Shown piece after piece: positions 24,216 through 34,860 of a DNA stretch of 64,000 nucleotides (position 1 is its first letter; every line of letters begins with the position of its first letter). A program made the translations under genes and the position numbers. The DNA comes from Okapia johnstoni. Its lineage: Eukaryota; Chordata; Mammalia; Artiodactyla; Giraffidae. The DNA lies in the NCBI GenBank assembly GCA_024291935.2, contig CM044308.1, forward strand, positions 123,592,501 through 123,656,500, written 5' to 3'. Below the pieces are notes generated by a model that saw only the letters and a list, made by a program, of their open reading frames with translations, searched no databases and was not told the DNA's origin.

Positions 24216-24583
24216 GGATCTAAGTTATTTAACTGCTGTAAAGTGATTCTGTTCTCTGAATATAGTGTTTTATTTATCTATTTACAGGCTGATAAACAAA
24301 TGTTTTTGTATATCTCTTTGTGTAGTAAGGCTTCTCTATGAGGAATACCTCCTTTTGGTGATAGGTGTTATTTATGGAGTACCTCATACTATTTACAGAG
24401 TACTTGATGACTGAGTGGTGCTCATCAGGGTGTAAGAGGCAGGGAGCTGCTGTCCCAGGCACAGAGGGATGCAGCAGGAGTGCAAGGTCCAGTTCCCTCC
24501 CTTGAAAAGATCTGAGTTTAATCAATAAGTCAGACTTGCCAGATCCATGGAATAGACTTTATAGGGACTCCAGAGTCATTTGC

Positions 24584-24800
24584 GGGGCTTCTGGTGGCTC
24601 AGATGGTAAAGAATCTGTGTGCAATGCAGGAGACCTGGGTTTGATCTGTGGGTCAGGAAGATCTCCTGGAAAAGGGAATGGCAACTCACCCCAGTATTCT
24701 TGACTGGAGAATCCCGTGGAAAGAGGAGGCTGGAGGGCTACAGTTCATGGAATCGGTAAGAGTTGGACACAACTGAGTGACTTTCTCAACAACAGCAAGG
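24584..24800 (+). mobile_element. Bov-tA SINE with 9-bp TSD
   Basis: Starts 'gggcttctggtggctcagat' and ends near 'gagtgactttctcaacaaca'. Perfect duplication GTCATTTGC at 24575-24583 and 24801-24809. Confidence 0.95.
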
Positions 24801-25084
24801 GTCATTTGCTCCCACGTTCGCTGCTTCTGATGCTATTAACCAACTGACTCTCTTTGTCTTAGTTCAGACTCTTCAAAAGAGATCTGATTGGTAGGTTGAA
24901 AAGATAGTTACTTTCATAAGGAATAAAGCATTGTTCCATTTAAAGCTGAGGTGAGCCGATTGGCATGCTAACGTTCCCTAGTGGAAAGTGTTAGTGGCTG
25001 AAAAATTAGGCTCACTTTCATTATTGACATCCTTTTCTTCTGTTAAATATATGACCTAGATTATAATAATACGTATTTTCCCCA

Positions 25085-25244
25085 ATGGCTTAATTTTTAA
25101 ATAATTTCTTTTGAAATGATTTCAAATTTATAGAAAAGTTGCTAATTGGAACAAAGATCTCTAACCCCATATTTCTCATCTATTAATGTTTTACTATACT
25201 TGGTTCATTGTGTTTGTACTGTGTGTGTGATCATTAGTCTTTTT
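25085..25244 (-). mobile_element. old L1ME-type 3' UTR, left part
   Basis: Contains 'atgatttcaaatttatagaa' and 'aagttgctaattggaacaaa', typical of antisense L1M(E) 3' UTRs. The sequence continues at 27885 on the other side of the ruminant L1 insertion. Confidence 0.55.
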
Positions 25245-27872
25245 TTAAAAATTTATTTTAGTTGGAGGCTAATTACTTTACAATATTGTAGTGGTTTTTA
25301 CCATACATTGATATGAATCAGCCATGGGATTACATGTGTTCCCTATCCTGAACTCCCCTCCCACCTCCCTTCCCATCCCATCCCTCTGGGTCATCCCAGT
25401 GCACCAGCCCTGAGCACTTGTCTCATGCATTGGACCTGGACTGGTGATCTGTTTCACATATGATAATATACATGTTTCAATGCTATTCTCTCAGATCATC
25501 TCACCGTCACCTTCTCCCACAGAGTCCAAAAGACTGTTCTATACAGTTGTGTCTCTCTTTCTGCCTCGCATATAGGGTTATCATTACCATCTTTCTAAAT
25601 TCCATATATATGCATTAGTATATTATATTGGTGTTTTTCTTTCTGGCTTACTTCACTCTGTATAACGGGCTCCAGTTTCATCCACTTCATTAGAACTGAT
25701 TCAAATGTATTCTTTTTAATGGCTGAGTAATATTGTATTTTGTATATGTACCACAGCTTCCTTATCCATTCGTCTGATGATGGACATCTAGGTTGCTTCC
25801 ATGTCCTGGCTATTATAAACAGTGCTGCGATGAACATTGGGATACATGTATCTCTTTCAATTCTGGTTTCCTCAGTGTGTATGCCCAGCAGAGGGATTGC
25901 TGGGTCATATGGCAGTTCTATTCCCAGTTTTTTAAGGAATCTCCACACTGTTCTCCATAGTGGCTATACTAGTTTGCATTTCCACCAACAGTGTAAGAGG
26001 ATTCCCTTTTCTCCACACCCTCTCCAGCATTTATTGCTTGTAGACTTTTGGATAGCAGCCATTCTGACTGGCGTGAGATGGTACCTCATTGTGGTTTTGA
26101 TTTGCATTTCTCTGATAATGAGTGATGTTGAGCATCTTTTCATGTGTTTGTTATCCATCTGTATGTCTTCTTTGGAGAAGTGTCTGTTTAGTTCTTTGGC
26201 CCATTTTTTGATTGGGTCATTTATTTTTCTGGAATTGAGCTACAAGGGTTGTTTGTATATTTTTGAGATTAATTGTCCGTTGCTTCATTTGCTAGTATTT
26301 TCTCCCATTCTCCCATTCTCTGTCTTTTCACCTTGCTTATAGTTTCCTTTGTTGTGCAAAAGCTTTTAAGTTTAACTAGATCTCATTTGTTTATTTTTGC
26401 TTTTATTTCCAATATTCTGGGAGGTGGGTCATAGAGGATCCTGCTGTGATTTATGTCGGTGAATGTTTTGCCTATGTTTTCCTCTAGGAGTTTTATAGTT
26501 TCTGGTCTTATGTTTAGATCTTTAATCCATTTTGAGTTTATTTTTGTGTATGGTGTTAGAAAGTGTTCTAGTTTCATTCTTTTACAAGTGGTTGACCAGT
26601 TTTCCCAGCACCACTTGTTAAAGAGATTGTCTTTTCTCCATTGTATATTCTTGCCTCCTTTGTCAAAGATAAGGTGTCCATAGGTGCGTGGATTTATCTC
26701 TGGGCTTTCTATTTTGTTCCATTGATGTATATTTCTGTCTTTGTGCCAGTACCATAATGTCTTGATGACTGTGGCTTTGTAGTAGAGCCTGAAGTCAGGC
26801 AGGTTGATTCCTCCAGTTCCATTCTTCTTTCTCAAGATTGCTTTGGCTATTCGAGGTTTTTTGTATTTCCATACAAATTGTGAAATGATTTGTTCTAGTT
26901 CTGTGAAAAATACTGTTGGTAGCTTAATAGGGATTGCATTGAATCTATAGATTGCTTTGGGTAGTATACTCATTTTCACTATATTGATTCTTCCAATCCA
27001 TGAACATGGTATATTTCTCCATCTATTTGTGTCCTCTTTGATTTCTTTCATCAGTGTTTTATAGTTTTCTATATATAGGTCTTTTGTTTCTTTAGGTAGA
27101 TATATTCCTAAGTATTTTATTCTTTTCATTGGAATGGTGAATCGTACTGTTTCCTTAATTTCTCTTTCTGTTTTCTCATTGTTAGTGTATAGGAATGCAA
27201 GGGATTTCTGTGTGTTAATTTTGTATCCTGCAACTTTACTATATTCATTGACTAGCTCTAGTAATTTTCTGGTGGAGTTTTTAGAGTTTTCTATGTAGAG
27301 GATCATGTCATCTGCAAACAGTGAAAGTTTTACTTCTTCTTTTCCTATCTGGATTCCTTTTATTTCTTTTTCTGCTCTGATTGCTGTGGCCAAAACTTCC
27401 AAAACTATGTTGAATAGTAGTGGTGAGAGTGGGCACCCTCACCTTGTTCCTGACTTTAGGGGAAATGCTTTCAGTTTTTCACCATTGAGGATAATGTTTG
27501 CTGTGGGTTTGTCATATATAGCTTTTATTATGTTGAGGTATGTTCCTTCTATTCCTGCTTTCTTGAGAGTTTTTATCATAAATGGATGTTGAATTTTGTC
27601 AAAGGCTTTTTCTGCATCTATTGAGATAATCATATGGTTTTTATCTTTCAATTTGTTAATGTGGTGTATTATATTGATTAATTTGTGGATATTAAAGAAT
27701 CCTTGCATTCCTGGGATAAAGCCCACTTGGTCATGATGTACAATCTTTTTAATATGTTGTTGGATTCTGTTTTCTAGAATTTTGTTAAGGATTTTTGCAT
27801 CTATGTTCATAAGTGATATTGGCCTGTAGTTTTCTTTTTTTGTGGCATCTTTGTCTGGTTTTGATATTAGGG
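25245..27872 (-). mobile_element. ruminant L1 (L1-BT type), 5'-truncated, with 12-bp TSD
   Basis: A 2.63-kb antisense L1 holding the 3' UTR ('gttggaggctaattacttta', 'cataagtctcc'-like block, 'ggctgagtaatattgtattt') and the C-terminal half of ORF2. Perfect target-site duplication ATTAGTCTTTTT at 25233-25244 and 27873-27884. The T-run at the left end is the antisense poly-A tail. It is inserted into an older L1 3' UTR. The 5' truncation removed ORF1, the endonuclease and the promoter, so it cannot move on its own. Confidence 0.95.
25595..27872 (-). pseudogene. L1 ORF2 reverse transcriptase, C-terminal remnant
   Basis: Encodes most of the L1 reverse-transcriptase domain through to the C-terminus. 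In order: GFIPGMQG (near 27690-27720), the motif-A block [13 protein letters not shown] (near 27590-27630), catalytic FADDM at 27304-27318, a long thumb/C-terminal stretch to 26383, and the terminal HIYGI ending at a stop at 25595-25597. A TGA at 27439-27441 falls where the family has glutamine in a GTRQGCPLS-type motif. A stop at 26383-26385 and frame changes between there and 25948 break the rest. One 339-codon piece (26383-27402) remains open. Confidence 0.93.
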
Positions 27873-27884
27873 ATTAGTCTTTTT

Positions 27885-28470
27885 CTTAACCTTAGGAGAG
27901 CAAGCTGCTGACATGATGTTCCATTCCTTCTACACACTTAAGTGAGTATTTCCTCCAAACAGGGATGTTCTTCTACATAATCATTATACAACCCTCCAAA
28001 TGGGGAAGCAAGCTTTGGTACAGACTACCTCAGTTCACAGTGTCAGCAGAATAAACTCAGCAGTGGCTCTTTTCCCTGTCTGGGTCAAGATCTCATCCAG
28101 GAAGATGCACTGCATTTAATTCTCATGTCTCTTTAGATTCCTTCTATCTGGAACTTTTTCTCAGTCTTTCCCTATCTTTTGTATTCTTGATAGTGTTTAA
28201 GAGTACACGGTTTAATCATGTAGAAGGTAGGATCTTTCTGCTATATCCTCCTGACTAGGTTCAGTTACTACATTCTGGGTGGAATGCCACAAAAATGATG
28301 GTTGTGTTCCTCCCAGGATACCATATTGGAGTCACATGGTTCTGCCCTGATGTTAACCTTAACCACCTGGTCATGTTGGTGGGTTTATTCATATTAAATT
28401 TACTATTTTCTCATTGTGACTGGTTAGTATTTTGTGGGACAGTTTCCTCCAAATTTCGCTAGCATCTTGT
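27885..28470 (-). mobile_element. old L1ME-type 3' UTR, right part
   Basis: Continues the element broken at 25244: 'taagtgagtatttcctccaa', 'tctcatgtctctttagattc', 'cctgatgttaaccttaacca'. These phrases recur in antisense L1M 3' UTRs, as at 33.4-33.7 kb. Family assignment is approximate. Confidence 0.6.
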
Positions 28471-28603
28471 TCCTCAACAAATCTCTACCCACCAACATCC
28501 ACTGGCAATTCCTGCCTGAATCAACCACCTCTGACTTTGGCCACATGGTGGTGCTTCCTATTTCCGTCTTCTTTCTATATTTATTAGCTGGCATTCTGCT
28601 CTA

Positions 28604-28809
28604 GGGCTTCCCTGATAGCTGAGGTGTTAAAGAATCCACCTGCAATGCAGAAGACCTGGGTTCAATCCCTGGCTTTGGAAGATCCCCTGGAGGTGGGCAT
28701 GGCAACCCACTCCAGTATTCTTGCCTGGAGAATCCTAGGGACAAAGGAGCCTGGCGGGCAATAGTCCATGGGGTCACAAAGAGTCGGACACGACTGAGTG
28801 ACTAAACAA
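28604..28809 (+). mobile_element. Bov-tA SINE with 12-bp TSD
   Basis: Starts 'gggcttccctgatagctgag' and ends 'acgactgagtgactaaacaa'. Perfect duplication CATTCTGCTCTA at 28592-28603 and 28810-28821. Confidence 0.97.
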
Positions 28810-28821
28810 CATTCTGCTCTA

Positions 28822-29200
28822 AGAAAGCTCTTTCTCTTCCTCCTCCCCCTTTTCCTTCTTTTCTTCTTTCCTTAGGAGAGTTCTTCTAGATTCATAACCA
28901 TTTGACATGTTTGGTGTTGTACCTTAAGCACTGCAGAGAACCAGGTACTAGGTAAATTTAACATATATGTAACGAGTGGGCTGACATAGAGGTGATACCA
29001 TCTGGTCTTAGGCAGTTGCCTATGTAAAGTTGTATTACTAAGCCTAAAGAAAAGGCAAAACTTGAAACATAAACTGTTATGTGAATTTGTACAAAATGGA
29101 AATGAATAATAATATTATGTTTCTTAGCTAGCTTGAGAGTTTTTGGGGAGTTAGTAGTAAGATCTTTTTTCTTTAAATTATTCTATTTATTTTTCCGAAG
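28822..29200. other. unique sequence
   Basis: Pyrimidine-rich near 28830-28880, otherwise nothing recognised. Confidence 0.4.
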
Positions 29201-29680
29201 TAATACATGTGTGGCTAAAAGTTGTAGAACAGATGAGCTTACTCATAATAAAAAGCAATATTTTCCAGTTTTTGTTAAATTTTTAAACATATAGAAAAAT
29301 TGAAAGAATAGGATAGTAAATACTTATTCCCTTCACATATATTCAGCAGTTAATATCTAATGTTTTGTTACATTTGCTATCTCTCACTTTCTCTCTCTCT
29401 TTGTATAATATAAAAAGTATGTGTGCAGGCACATATATATTGCTGCAAATGTTTTTCTTGAATCTTTAGGTTTTCCTTGTCTTGAAAATGACTTGCAGAT
29501 ATTGTGGTATTTCACCCCTGAATCTTTAACATGTATCTCCTAACAATAAAAACATTTTTCTCTATAATCACAATATCAGATCATGCACAAAATTATAATA
29601 CTATAATATCTCATTACCAGTCCATGTTAAAATTTCCAGAATTGTCCCCACAATGCTTTTGGTTGTTATAGAAGCAACCA
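29201..29680 (-). mobile_element. old L1ME-type 3' UTR, antisense
   Basis: Contains 'atagaaaaattgaaagaata', 'tgttttgttacatttgctat', 'cttgaaaatgacttgcagat', 'ttaacatgtatctcctaaca' and 'cagtccatgttaaaatttcc', in the order seen in antisense L1ME 3' UTRs. Confidence 0.65.
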
Positions 29681-30053
29681 CTTTAAATTATTTTAGCTGT
29701 TTCTCCTGCCAGTGACCTCCAAATCACTAAATAATATGCTTATAGAGGTACTTCTTAAATCATCAATTGATACCTAATATTTTGACATTCTACTCTAATA
29801 GCCAAGAATTCATCTTTTTAAATAATTTTTCAATGCTCCCTTCCCCCATCCTACCTATGTGGTTTTTATCTTTATTTGTAGTTAAATCAATAATCTGTGT
29901 TTATGCTATAATCAATATGTAAGTATTTTTCTATAAAACCAAGAACTACAATTACAGTTCTTTCTTGTTCAGCTTTTTCCTTGTTCCTATAGTTTGTGAT
30001 CTTTAAATGCAGTATATTGTGTGCTTTTTCTATCATCAGCATGGCCAGGCTTT
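29681..30053. other. AT-rich sequence, possibly old repeat
   Basis: No confident assignment. It may continue the L1-like block to its left. Confidence 0.35.
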
Positions 30054-30198
30054 TTTGGTTTTTTTTTAAAATTTTGTTCTTTCTTTTTTTTCCACATTAC
30101 ATGACTCGTGGGATCTTAAGTTCCCTGGCTAGGGATCAAACCCAGGCCCTAGGCAGTGAGAACTGAAGTCTTAACTGTTGGGCCGTGGGGGAATTCCC
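30054..30198 (-). mobile_element. CHR-2 type SINE, antisense
   Basis: Antisense CHR-2 order: T-rich left end (antisense A-tail), 'tcttaagttccctggctagg', 'gatcaaacccaggccctagg' and 'ggggaattccct'. Near-perfect duplications TGGCCAGGCTTT (30042-30053) and TGGCCAGCCTTT (30199-30210) flank it. CHR SINEs are shared by ruminants, hippos and whales. Confidence 0.87.
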
Positions 30199-30210
30199 TG
30201 GCCAGCCTTT

Positions 30211-30425
30211 ATTAAGGACTTAAAGTGGCAAGTAATTTCTATGTGTTTTATATGCTTTGACTAGTTTAATCCTCACAGCAACCTATAATATAGGAATTAT
30301 GACAGGTGAGGAGACTAAGGAATAGGGGTAAGATATGTAAATTGTTCAAGGTCATGCACATGCAATGTGGTGGAACTGGGACTTGAACGTGAGCCACTGG
30401 CATATACAGGCTATACTTTTAATCA
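30211..30425 (-). repeat. MIR SINE, antisense
   Basis: Contains 'tttaatcctcacagcaacct', 'aggtgaggagactaaggaat', 'ttgttcaaggtcatgcacat' and 'ggtggaactgggacttgaac', in antisense MIR order. Confidence 0.8.
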
Positions 30426-30449
30426 CTTTGCTGTTCTTTTTCTCCACCG

Positions 30450-31180
30450 ATTCAGAGTACTAAATTTCTCAAAACTCCTTTATTTTTCCTGCCTCCCTTC
30501 ATCCTTCTGTCTCAATCCAGACGAATTGATATTCTAGGTCTGCTACACAGCTCTTTAGAGAGTTTTTTAGATCTTCATTGTTGAACCTTCGTTTTTCTCC
30601 TGGTTAGATCCATTCTTTCCTTGATACATAGCTTCCTCTTTCTTGGCTTACTTCTACATTTTGCTGGAGCACATCAGGAAGTTCCTACAAATGGATGTTT
30701 AAAAAGTTAGTGCTCTGGATCCTCATGCTTCTTCCGTTTATTTGCTTCTCTTATCTATTGAGTAACTATCATCTCCTATTAAACCTATAGTTTGGCTAAT
30801 TAGACGACTCTGGGCTGAAAATCTTTTTTTCTTTGAAATTTTGAAGGCATTGTCCTGTTGTGTTTTTGCTACTAGTGTGGCTCATAGGAGATCTTCTGCC
30901 AGTCTGAATCTCTCTCCTTTGTACGTCTTATTGCTATTCTGAAGTCTCACAGTGTTGGACAAGAGTCAGTTTTGTTTTCCATCATCCTGAGCATTAGTGG
31001 GCCCCGTCAGTATGAGGGCTTAGAAACTTTACCTCTGGGCAACTTATCCCATTGTTTCTTTGAGAATATTTTCCTTTGATGCTCTTTGTTCTTTTTTCTG
31101 GAAAGAAAACTCTTTCTAGTTTGTTGGAGCTTTCCAAGTAATACTCAGTTTTTCTTTCATCTTTAAATTTTATTTTATTT
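30450..31180 (-). mobile_element. ancient L1-like repeat, family uncertain
   Basis: Contains 'aaattttgaaggcattgtcc', 'cataggagatcttctgccag' and 'cattgtttctttgagaatat', reminiscent of antisense ancient LINE blocks. Too diverged to name a family. Confidence 0.4.
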
Positions 31181-31268
31181 TTATTGGAGTGTACATTACA
31201 TACAGTAAAAGTCACTCCCTCTACTGTACAGTTTCATAAGGTTTGACAAATGTATTCAATAGTGTTAA
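31181..31268 (-). mobile_element. old L1M 3' UTR fragment, antisense
   Basis: 'tttattggagtgtacattac', 'actgtacagtttcataaggt' and 'gacaaatgtattcaatagtg' resemble the antisense L1M 3' end. It continues at 32490 beyond a sense L1M insertion. Confidence 0.5.
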
Positions 31269-31334
31269 CCGATATCCCAGTCAAGATATAGGATCCATCA
31301 TAGCCAAAAGGTGGAAACAACCCATGTGTTTCTT

Positions 31335-31517
31335 TTTTTTTAATTTATTTTTAATTGGAGGACAATTACAATATTGTGCTGGTTTCTGCCATATATCAAC
31401 ATGAATCAGCCATAGGTATACATAAGTCTCCTCCCCCTTGAACCTTCCTCCCACCTCCCACTCCATCCCACCCCTCTAGGTTGTCACAGAGCAACTGATT
31501 TGAGCACCCTGTATCCA
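31335..31517 (-). mobile_element. short ruminant L1 3' end with 11-bp TSD
   Basis: Antisense L1-BT-type terminus: poly-T, 'attggaggacaattacaata', 'catgaatcagccataggtat' and 'cctcccactccatcccaccc'. Perfect duplication ATGTGTTTCTT at 31324-31334 and 31518-31528. Severely 5'-truncated (183 bp). Confidence 0.93.
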
Positions 31518-31618
31518 ATGTGTTTCTTAGTGGATGAATAGATAAACATATATGTTTATGGTATGTGATATGTATCATATATGATATTACATACCTAATA
31601 TGGTATATTTATCCATGT

Positions 31619-32073
31619 CTAAGGCTATGGTTTTTCCAGTAGTCATGTATGGATGTGAGAGTTGGACTGTGAAGAAAGCTGAGCGCCGAAGAATTGAACC
31701 TTTGAACGGTGGTGTTGGAGAAGACTCTTGAGAGTCCCTTGGACTGCAAGGAGGTCCAACCAGTCCATCCTAAAGGAGATCAGCCTTGGGTGTTCATTGG
31801 AAGGACTGATGTTGAAGCTGAAACTCTAATACTTTGGCCACCTCATTCGAAGAGTTGACTCATTGGAAAAGACCCTAATGCTGGGAAGGATTGGGGGCAG
31901 GAGGGGAAGGGGACGACAGAGGATGAGATGGTTGGATGGCATCACCGACTCGATGGACTTGGGTTTGGGTAGACTCCGGGAGTTGGTGATGGACAGGGAG
32001 GCCTGGCGTGCTGCGATTCATGGGGTTGCAAAGAGTTGGACACGACTGAGCGACTGAACTGAACTGACTGATC
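31619..32073 (+). mobile_element. BovB LINE 3' end, sense
   Basis: Starts inside ORF2 at 'aaggctatggtttttccagt' and ends in 'gcgactgaactgaactgact'. Encodes the C-terminal part, with [20 protein letters not shown] near 31893-31950. Inserted within the sense L1M. No clear TSD found. Confidence 0.93.
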
Positions 32074-32506
32074 TAACTATCTATATCATAACAATGGAAT
32101 ATTATTCAGCCTTAAAAGGAAAGAAATTCTAACATATGCTACAGCATGGATGAAACTTAAGGACACTTTGTGAAGTGAAATAACCTAGTCACAGAAAAAC
32201 AAATGCTGTATGTCTATTTATATAAGATTATATAAGATACCTAGGGTAGTCAGAGTCATAGAGGTAGAAAGTAGAATGGTGGTTACCAGGGAGAAGGGGG
32301 AAATGGAGCATTATTGTTGAGTGAGTACAGTTTCAGTTTTGCAAGATGAAGAGTTCTGGAGATGGATGGTGGTGAAGGTTGCTTAACAGTGTGAATAGAC
32401 TTAATGCCATAGGTCTGTATACTTAAAAATGGTTAAAATGGTAAAAAAAAAATTTTATGTGTTATTTTACCAAAATAAATTTTAAAAAGGTATCGAATAG
32501 TGTCAA

Positions 32507-33000
32507 TCTCACCACCCCCTCTCCCCCACTGCCCCACTGCCCCGATTCTTTTTCTGTTTCATGTTTTTGAAATCACTTCCTCATTTTGGTGTGCATTCTG
32601 GAATATTTCTGAGACTTTTTTTTTCAAACCTATTGTTTCTTGTAAAATTTTGGCTTTTATAGTCATATTTTAAATTTTAAAGTATTTTCACATTTTCTGA
32701 TTGTTCTTTTTTAAAGAACTTTGCTCATATATCATGAGTGCAATATCTTCCTGAATTTCTGTGAAAATACTACTTAATTTTTTTTTAACTTAAATTTCCC
32801 CTGCTTCTTCTTGGAGGTCATTCTGTTATGGTTGGGTTATATTTTTCTCTCACTTTTATTTTGCAGTTTTTCCTCAAATGTTTAGTTCCCTTTGGTTGTC
32901 CCACGTATTTCAGATTGGCACAACAAAAAGTTAATTGGCAGCTATGTGTACAAGAATGAGGTCTAGTGACTCTTTGAAAAATAAGCTTTATTTTAGAATA
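32507..33000. other. low-complexity and AT-rich sequence
   Basis: C-rich run at about 32510-32545 followed by AT-rich DNA. Possibly the continuation of an antisense L1 block, but not assigned. Confidence 0.35.
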
Positions 33001-33066
33001 CAGAAAAATTGCAAGGATAGTGCAGAGAGTTTCCATATATTCCACTGACTGTTTCTCTACTGTTAA

Positions 33067-33303
33067 CTTTGGTGGTGGTGGTTTAGTCAGTAAGTCATGT
33101 CCGACTCTTTGTGACCCTTTGGACTGTAGCCAGCCAGACTCCTCTGTCCATGGGATTTCGCAGGCAAGAATACTGGAGGGGATTGCCATTTCCTTCTCCA
33201 GGGGATCTTCCTGACCCAGGGATTGAACCGAAGTCTCCTACATTGCAGGCAGTCTCCTGCATTGCAGACAGATTCTTTGCCAACTTAGTCATCAGGGAGG
33301 CCC
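33067..33303 (-). mobile_element. Bov-tA SINE, antisense, with 8-bp TSD
   Basis: Antisense Bov-tA body and head with an internal duplication: 'ctcctacattgcaggcagtc' is followed by 'tcctgcattgcagacagatt', a partial second copy of the same segment. Flanked by ACTGTTAA at 33059-33066 and 33304-33311. Confidence 0.92.
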
Positions 33304-33501
33304 ACTGTTAATGTTACAGTGGTATATTTGTTATAATTAATGAACTGACATTGATATATTGTTAGTAATTAAAGTCCATACTTTCTTCAGGACTCCTTAT
33401 CTTTTATCTAATGTCATTTTTCCTTCCCTGGATCCCATTCAAGATGTTATATTGCATTTAGCTTTTATGTCTTCTTAGGCTCCTCTTGGCTGTGACTGTT
33501 T

Positions 33502-33581
33502 CTCAGATTTTTCTTGGTTTTGATATCTTTGACAGTTATGAGTAATGCATTCATCAGGTATTTTGCAGAATGTCCCTCAAT
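33502..33581. repeat. 80-bp local duplication, copy 1
   Basis: Matches 34328-34407 at 74 of 80 positions without gaps (92.5% by hand). Part of the old L1M(E) 3' UTR. Confidence 0.9.
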
Positions 33582-33743
33582 AGATTCTTATGTTCTTCTC
33601 ATCATTAGACAATGATTATGGGTTTGGGGGAGGGAGACCACAGAGGGAAGGTGAATGCTCAGCCTATTATATCAAGAGGTCACTCCTGTTGATGTTAACC
33701 TTGATCCCATTGGGCTTGCCTTATACCTCATAGCTCATCCCTC

Positions 33744-33902
33744 ATAGCAATGCAGGAGACCCTGGTTCGATTCCTGGGTTGAGAAGATCCCCTGGAGAAG
33801 CGAAAGGCTACCCACTCCAGTATTCCAGCCTGGGGAATTCCATGGACTGTATAGTTCTTGGGGTCGCAAAGAGTGGAAAATGAGTGACTTTCACTTTCAC
33901 TT
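33744..33902 (+). mobile_element. Bov-tA SINE, head partly missing
   Basis: Begins at 'agcaatgcaggagaccctgg' without the leading tRNA A-box part, then 'tacccactccagtattccag' and 'gggtcgcaaagagtggaaaa'. It ends in 'tgactttcactttcac'. Confidence 0.9.
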
Positions 33903-33997
33903 TTTGATCCCAAGACTGATGTATAGTGTCTGCCAGGTATCCCTGCTGTGAAGTTAGTCCCCCTGTCCATACTGTACTCTGGAAAAAAGTCACTAAG

Positions 33998-34327
33998 CTT
34001 TGTTGTTGTTCAGTTGCTCAGTCGTGTCCTACTGTGACCCTATGAACTGCAGTATGCCAGGCTTTCCTGTCCTCCGCTATCTCCTGGAATTTGCTCATAC
34101 TCATGTCCATTGAGTCGGTGATGCTATCCAACATCTCATCCTCTGTCATCCTGTTATCCTCCTACCTTCAATCTTTCCCAGCATCAGGGTCTTTTCCAAT
34201 GAGTTGGCTCTTCGTATCAGGTGGTCAAAGTATTGGAGCTTCAGCTTCAGTATCAGTCCTTACAATGAATATTCAAGGTTGATTTCCTTTAGGACTGACT
34301 GGTTTGATCTTCTTGCTGTTCAAGGGA
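33998..34327 (-). mobile_element. BovB LINE 3' end, antisense
   Basis: 'gttgttgttcagttgctcag', 'aactgcagtatgccaggctt', 'tgagtcggtgatgctatcca' and 'tttcccagcatcagggtctt'. It stops at 'ttcaagggactcag', where the second copy of the 80-bp duplication starts. Confidence 0.93.
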
Positions 34328-34407
34328 CTCAGATTTTTGTTGGTTTTGATGTCCTTGACAGTTATGAGTAATGCATTTGTCAGGTATTTTGTAGAATGTC
34401 CCTCAAT
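34328..34407. repeat. 80-bp local duplication, copy 2
   Basis: Second copy of 33502-33581. Its left edge coincides with the 5' junction of a BovB, and the sequence to its right is unrelated to that right of copy 1. Confidence 0.9.
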
Positions 34408-34860
34408 TAGAATTATCCCTAAACTTAGCCCACCCATAAGGAAGGGGCAAAATCTATTGATATTTGATTCCCCAAATGCTACGATTTCTTCTAGGAGGAT
34501 ACAGTGCTTCCATTTTTTTTTTTTTTCTGGCAGGAGATACCAAGTTTTGGCCATTTTCTGTGCAGTCTGCTTAGACAGTTGGATGGGAAAAGAACTTCTG
34601 TACTGTATATGTATATAGAGCTCCAGATACTGCCCACATCTGTGCTCCTCAGAAAGAGCATCTATGAGGTTGACTAGCTCCTCCATCCCACAGATGTCTC
34701 CCTGGGGATGCTCCAGGCTGTGGTTTCCTTTGTTGCTTCTGAGTAGCTCTTTGAAATCTATCTTCTAGAAGTTTGTTGTTGAAAATTTCCATTTATAGAT
34801 CCGCCTCCCCAATCTGATTTTTGTTGTTGCTGGTTCCGTATGTCCCATTTTCACTCCCTT
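34408..34860. other. unassigned sequence
   Basis: No family recognised. Holds a T-run at about 34514-34527. A 137-codon minus-strand open frame (34273-34686) crosses the BovB junction and the duplication, so it is a chance frame. Confidence 0.4.

Larger units (their letters stand above)
31269..32489 (+). mobile_element. L1M LINE 3' end, sense, twice interrupted
   Basis: Sense L1M 3' landmarks: 'tccatcatagccaaaaggtg', 'gtggatgaatagataaacat', 'ggaatattattcagccttaa', 'gctacagcatggatgaaact', 'gtagaatggtggttaccagg', 'gttctggagatggatggtgg' and 'acttaaaaatggttaaaatg'. Flanks GTATTCAATAGTGTTAA (31252-31268) and GTATCGAATAGTGTCAA (32490-32506) agree at 14 of 17 positions and look like a decayed target-site duplication. 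A ruminant L1 piece and a BovB lie inside it. Confidence 0.85.
33001..33740 (-). mobile_element. old L1M(E) 3' UTR, antisense, split by Bov-tA
   Basis: Contains 'aaaattgcaaggatagtgca', 'ctaatgtcatttttccttcc', 'taggctcctcttggctgtga', 'caggtattttgcagaatgtc', 'gggagggagaccacagaggg' and 'gttgatgttaaccttgatcc', in antisense L1M order. A Bov-tA interrupts it at 33067-33303. Part of it (33502-33581) is duplicated at 34328. Confidence 0.72.

Noticed and set aside
25740..26342. 200-codon plus-strand open frame
   Set aside because: It is the antisense shadow of the L1 ORF2 C-terminus and 3' part, whose coding strand is minus.
34273..34686. 137-codon minus-strand open frame
   Set aside because: It crosses a BovB junction and the 80-bp duplication and resembles no known family. 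Its lysine-rich part is a translated T-run.
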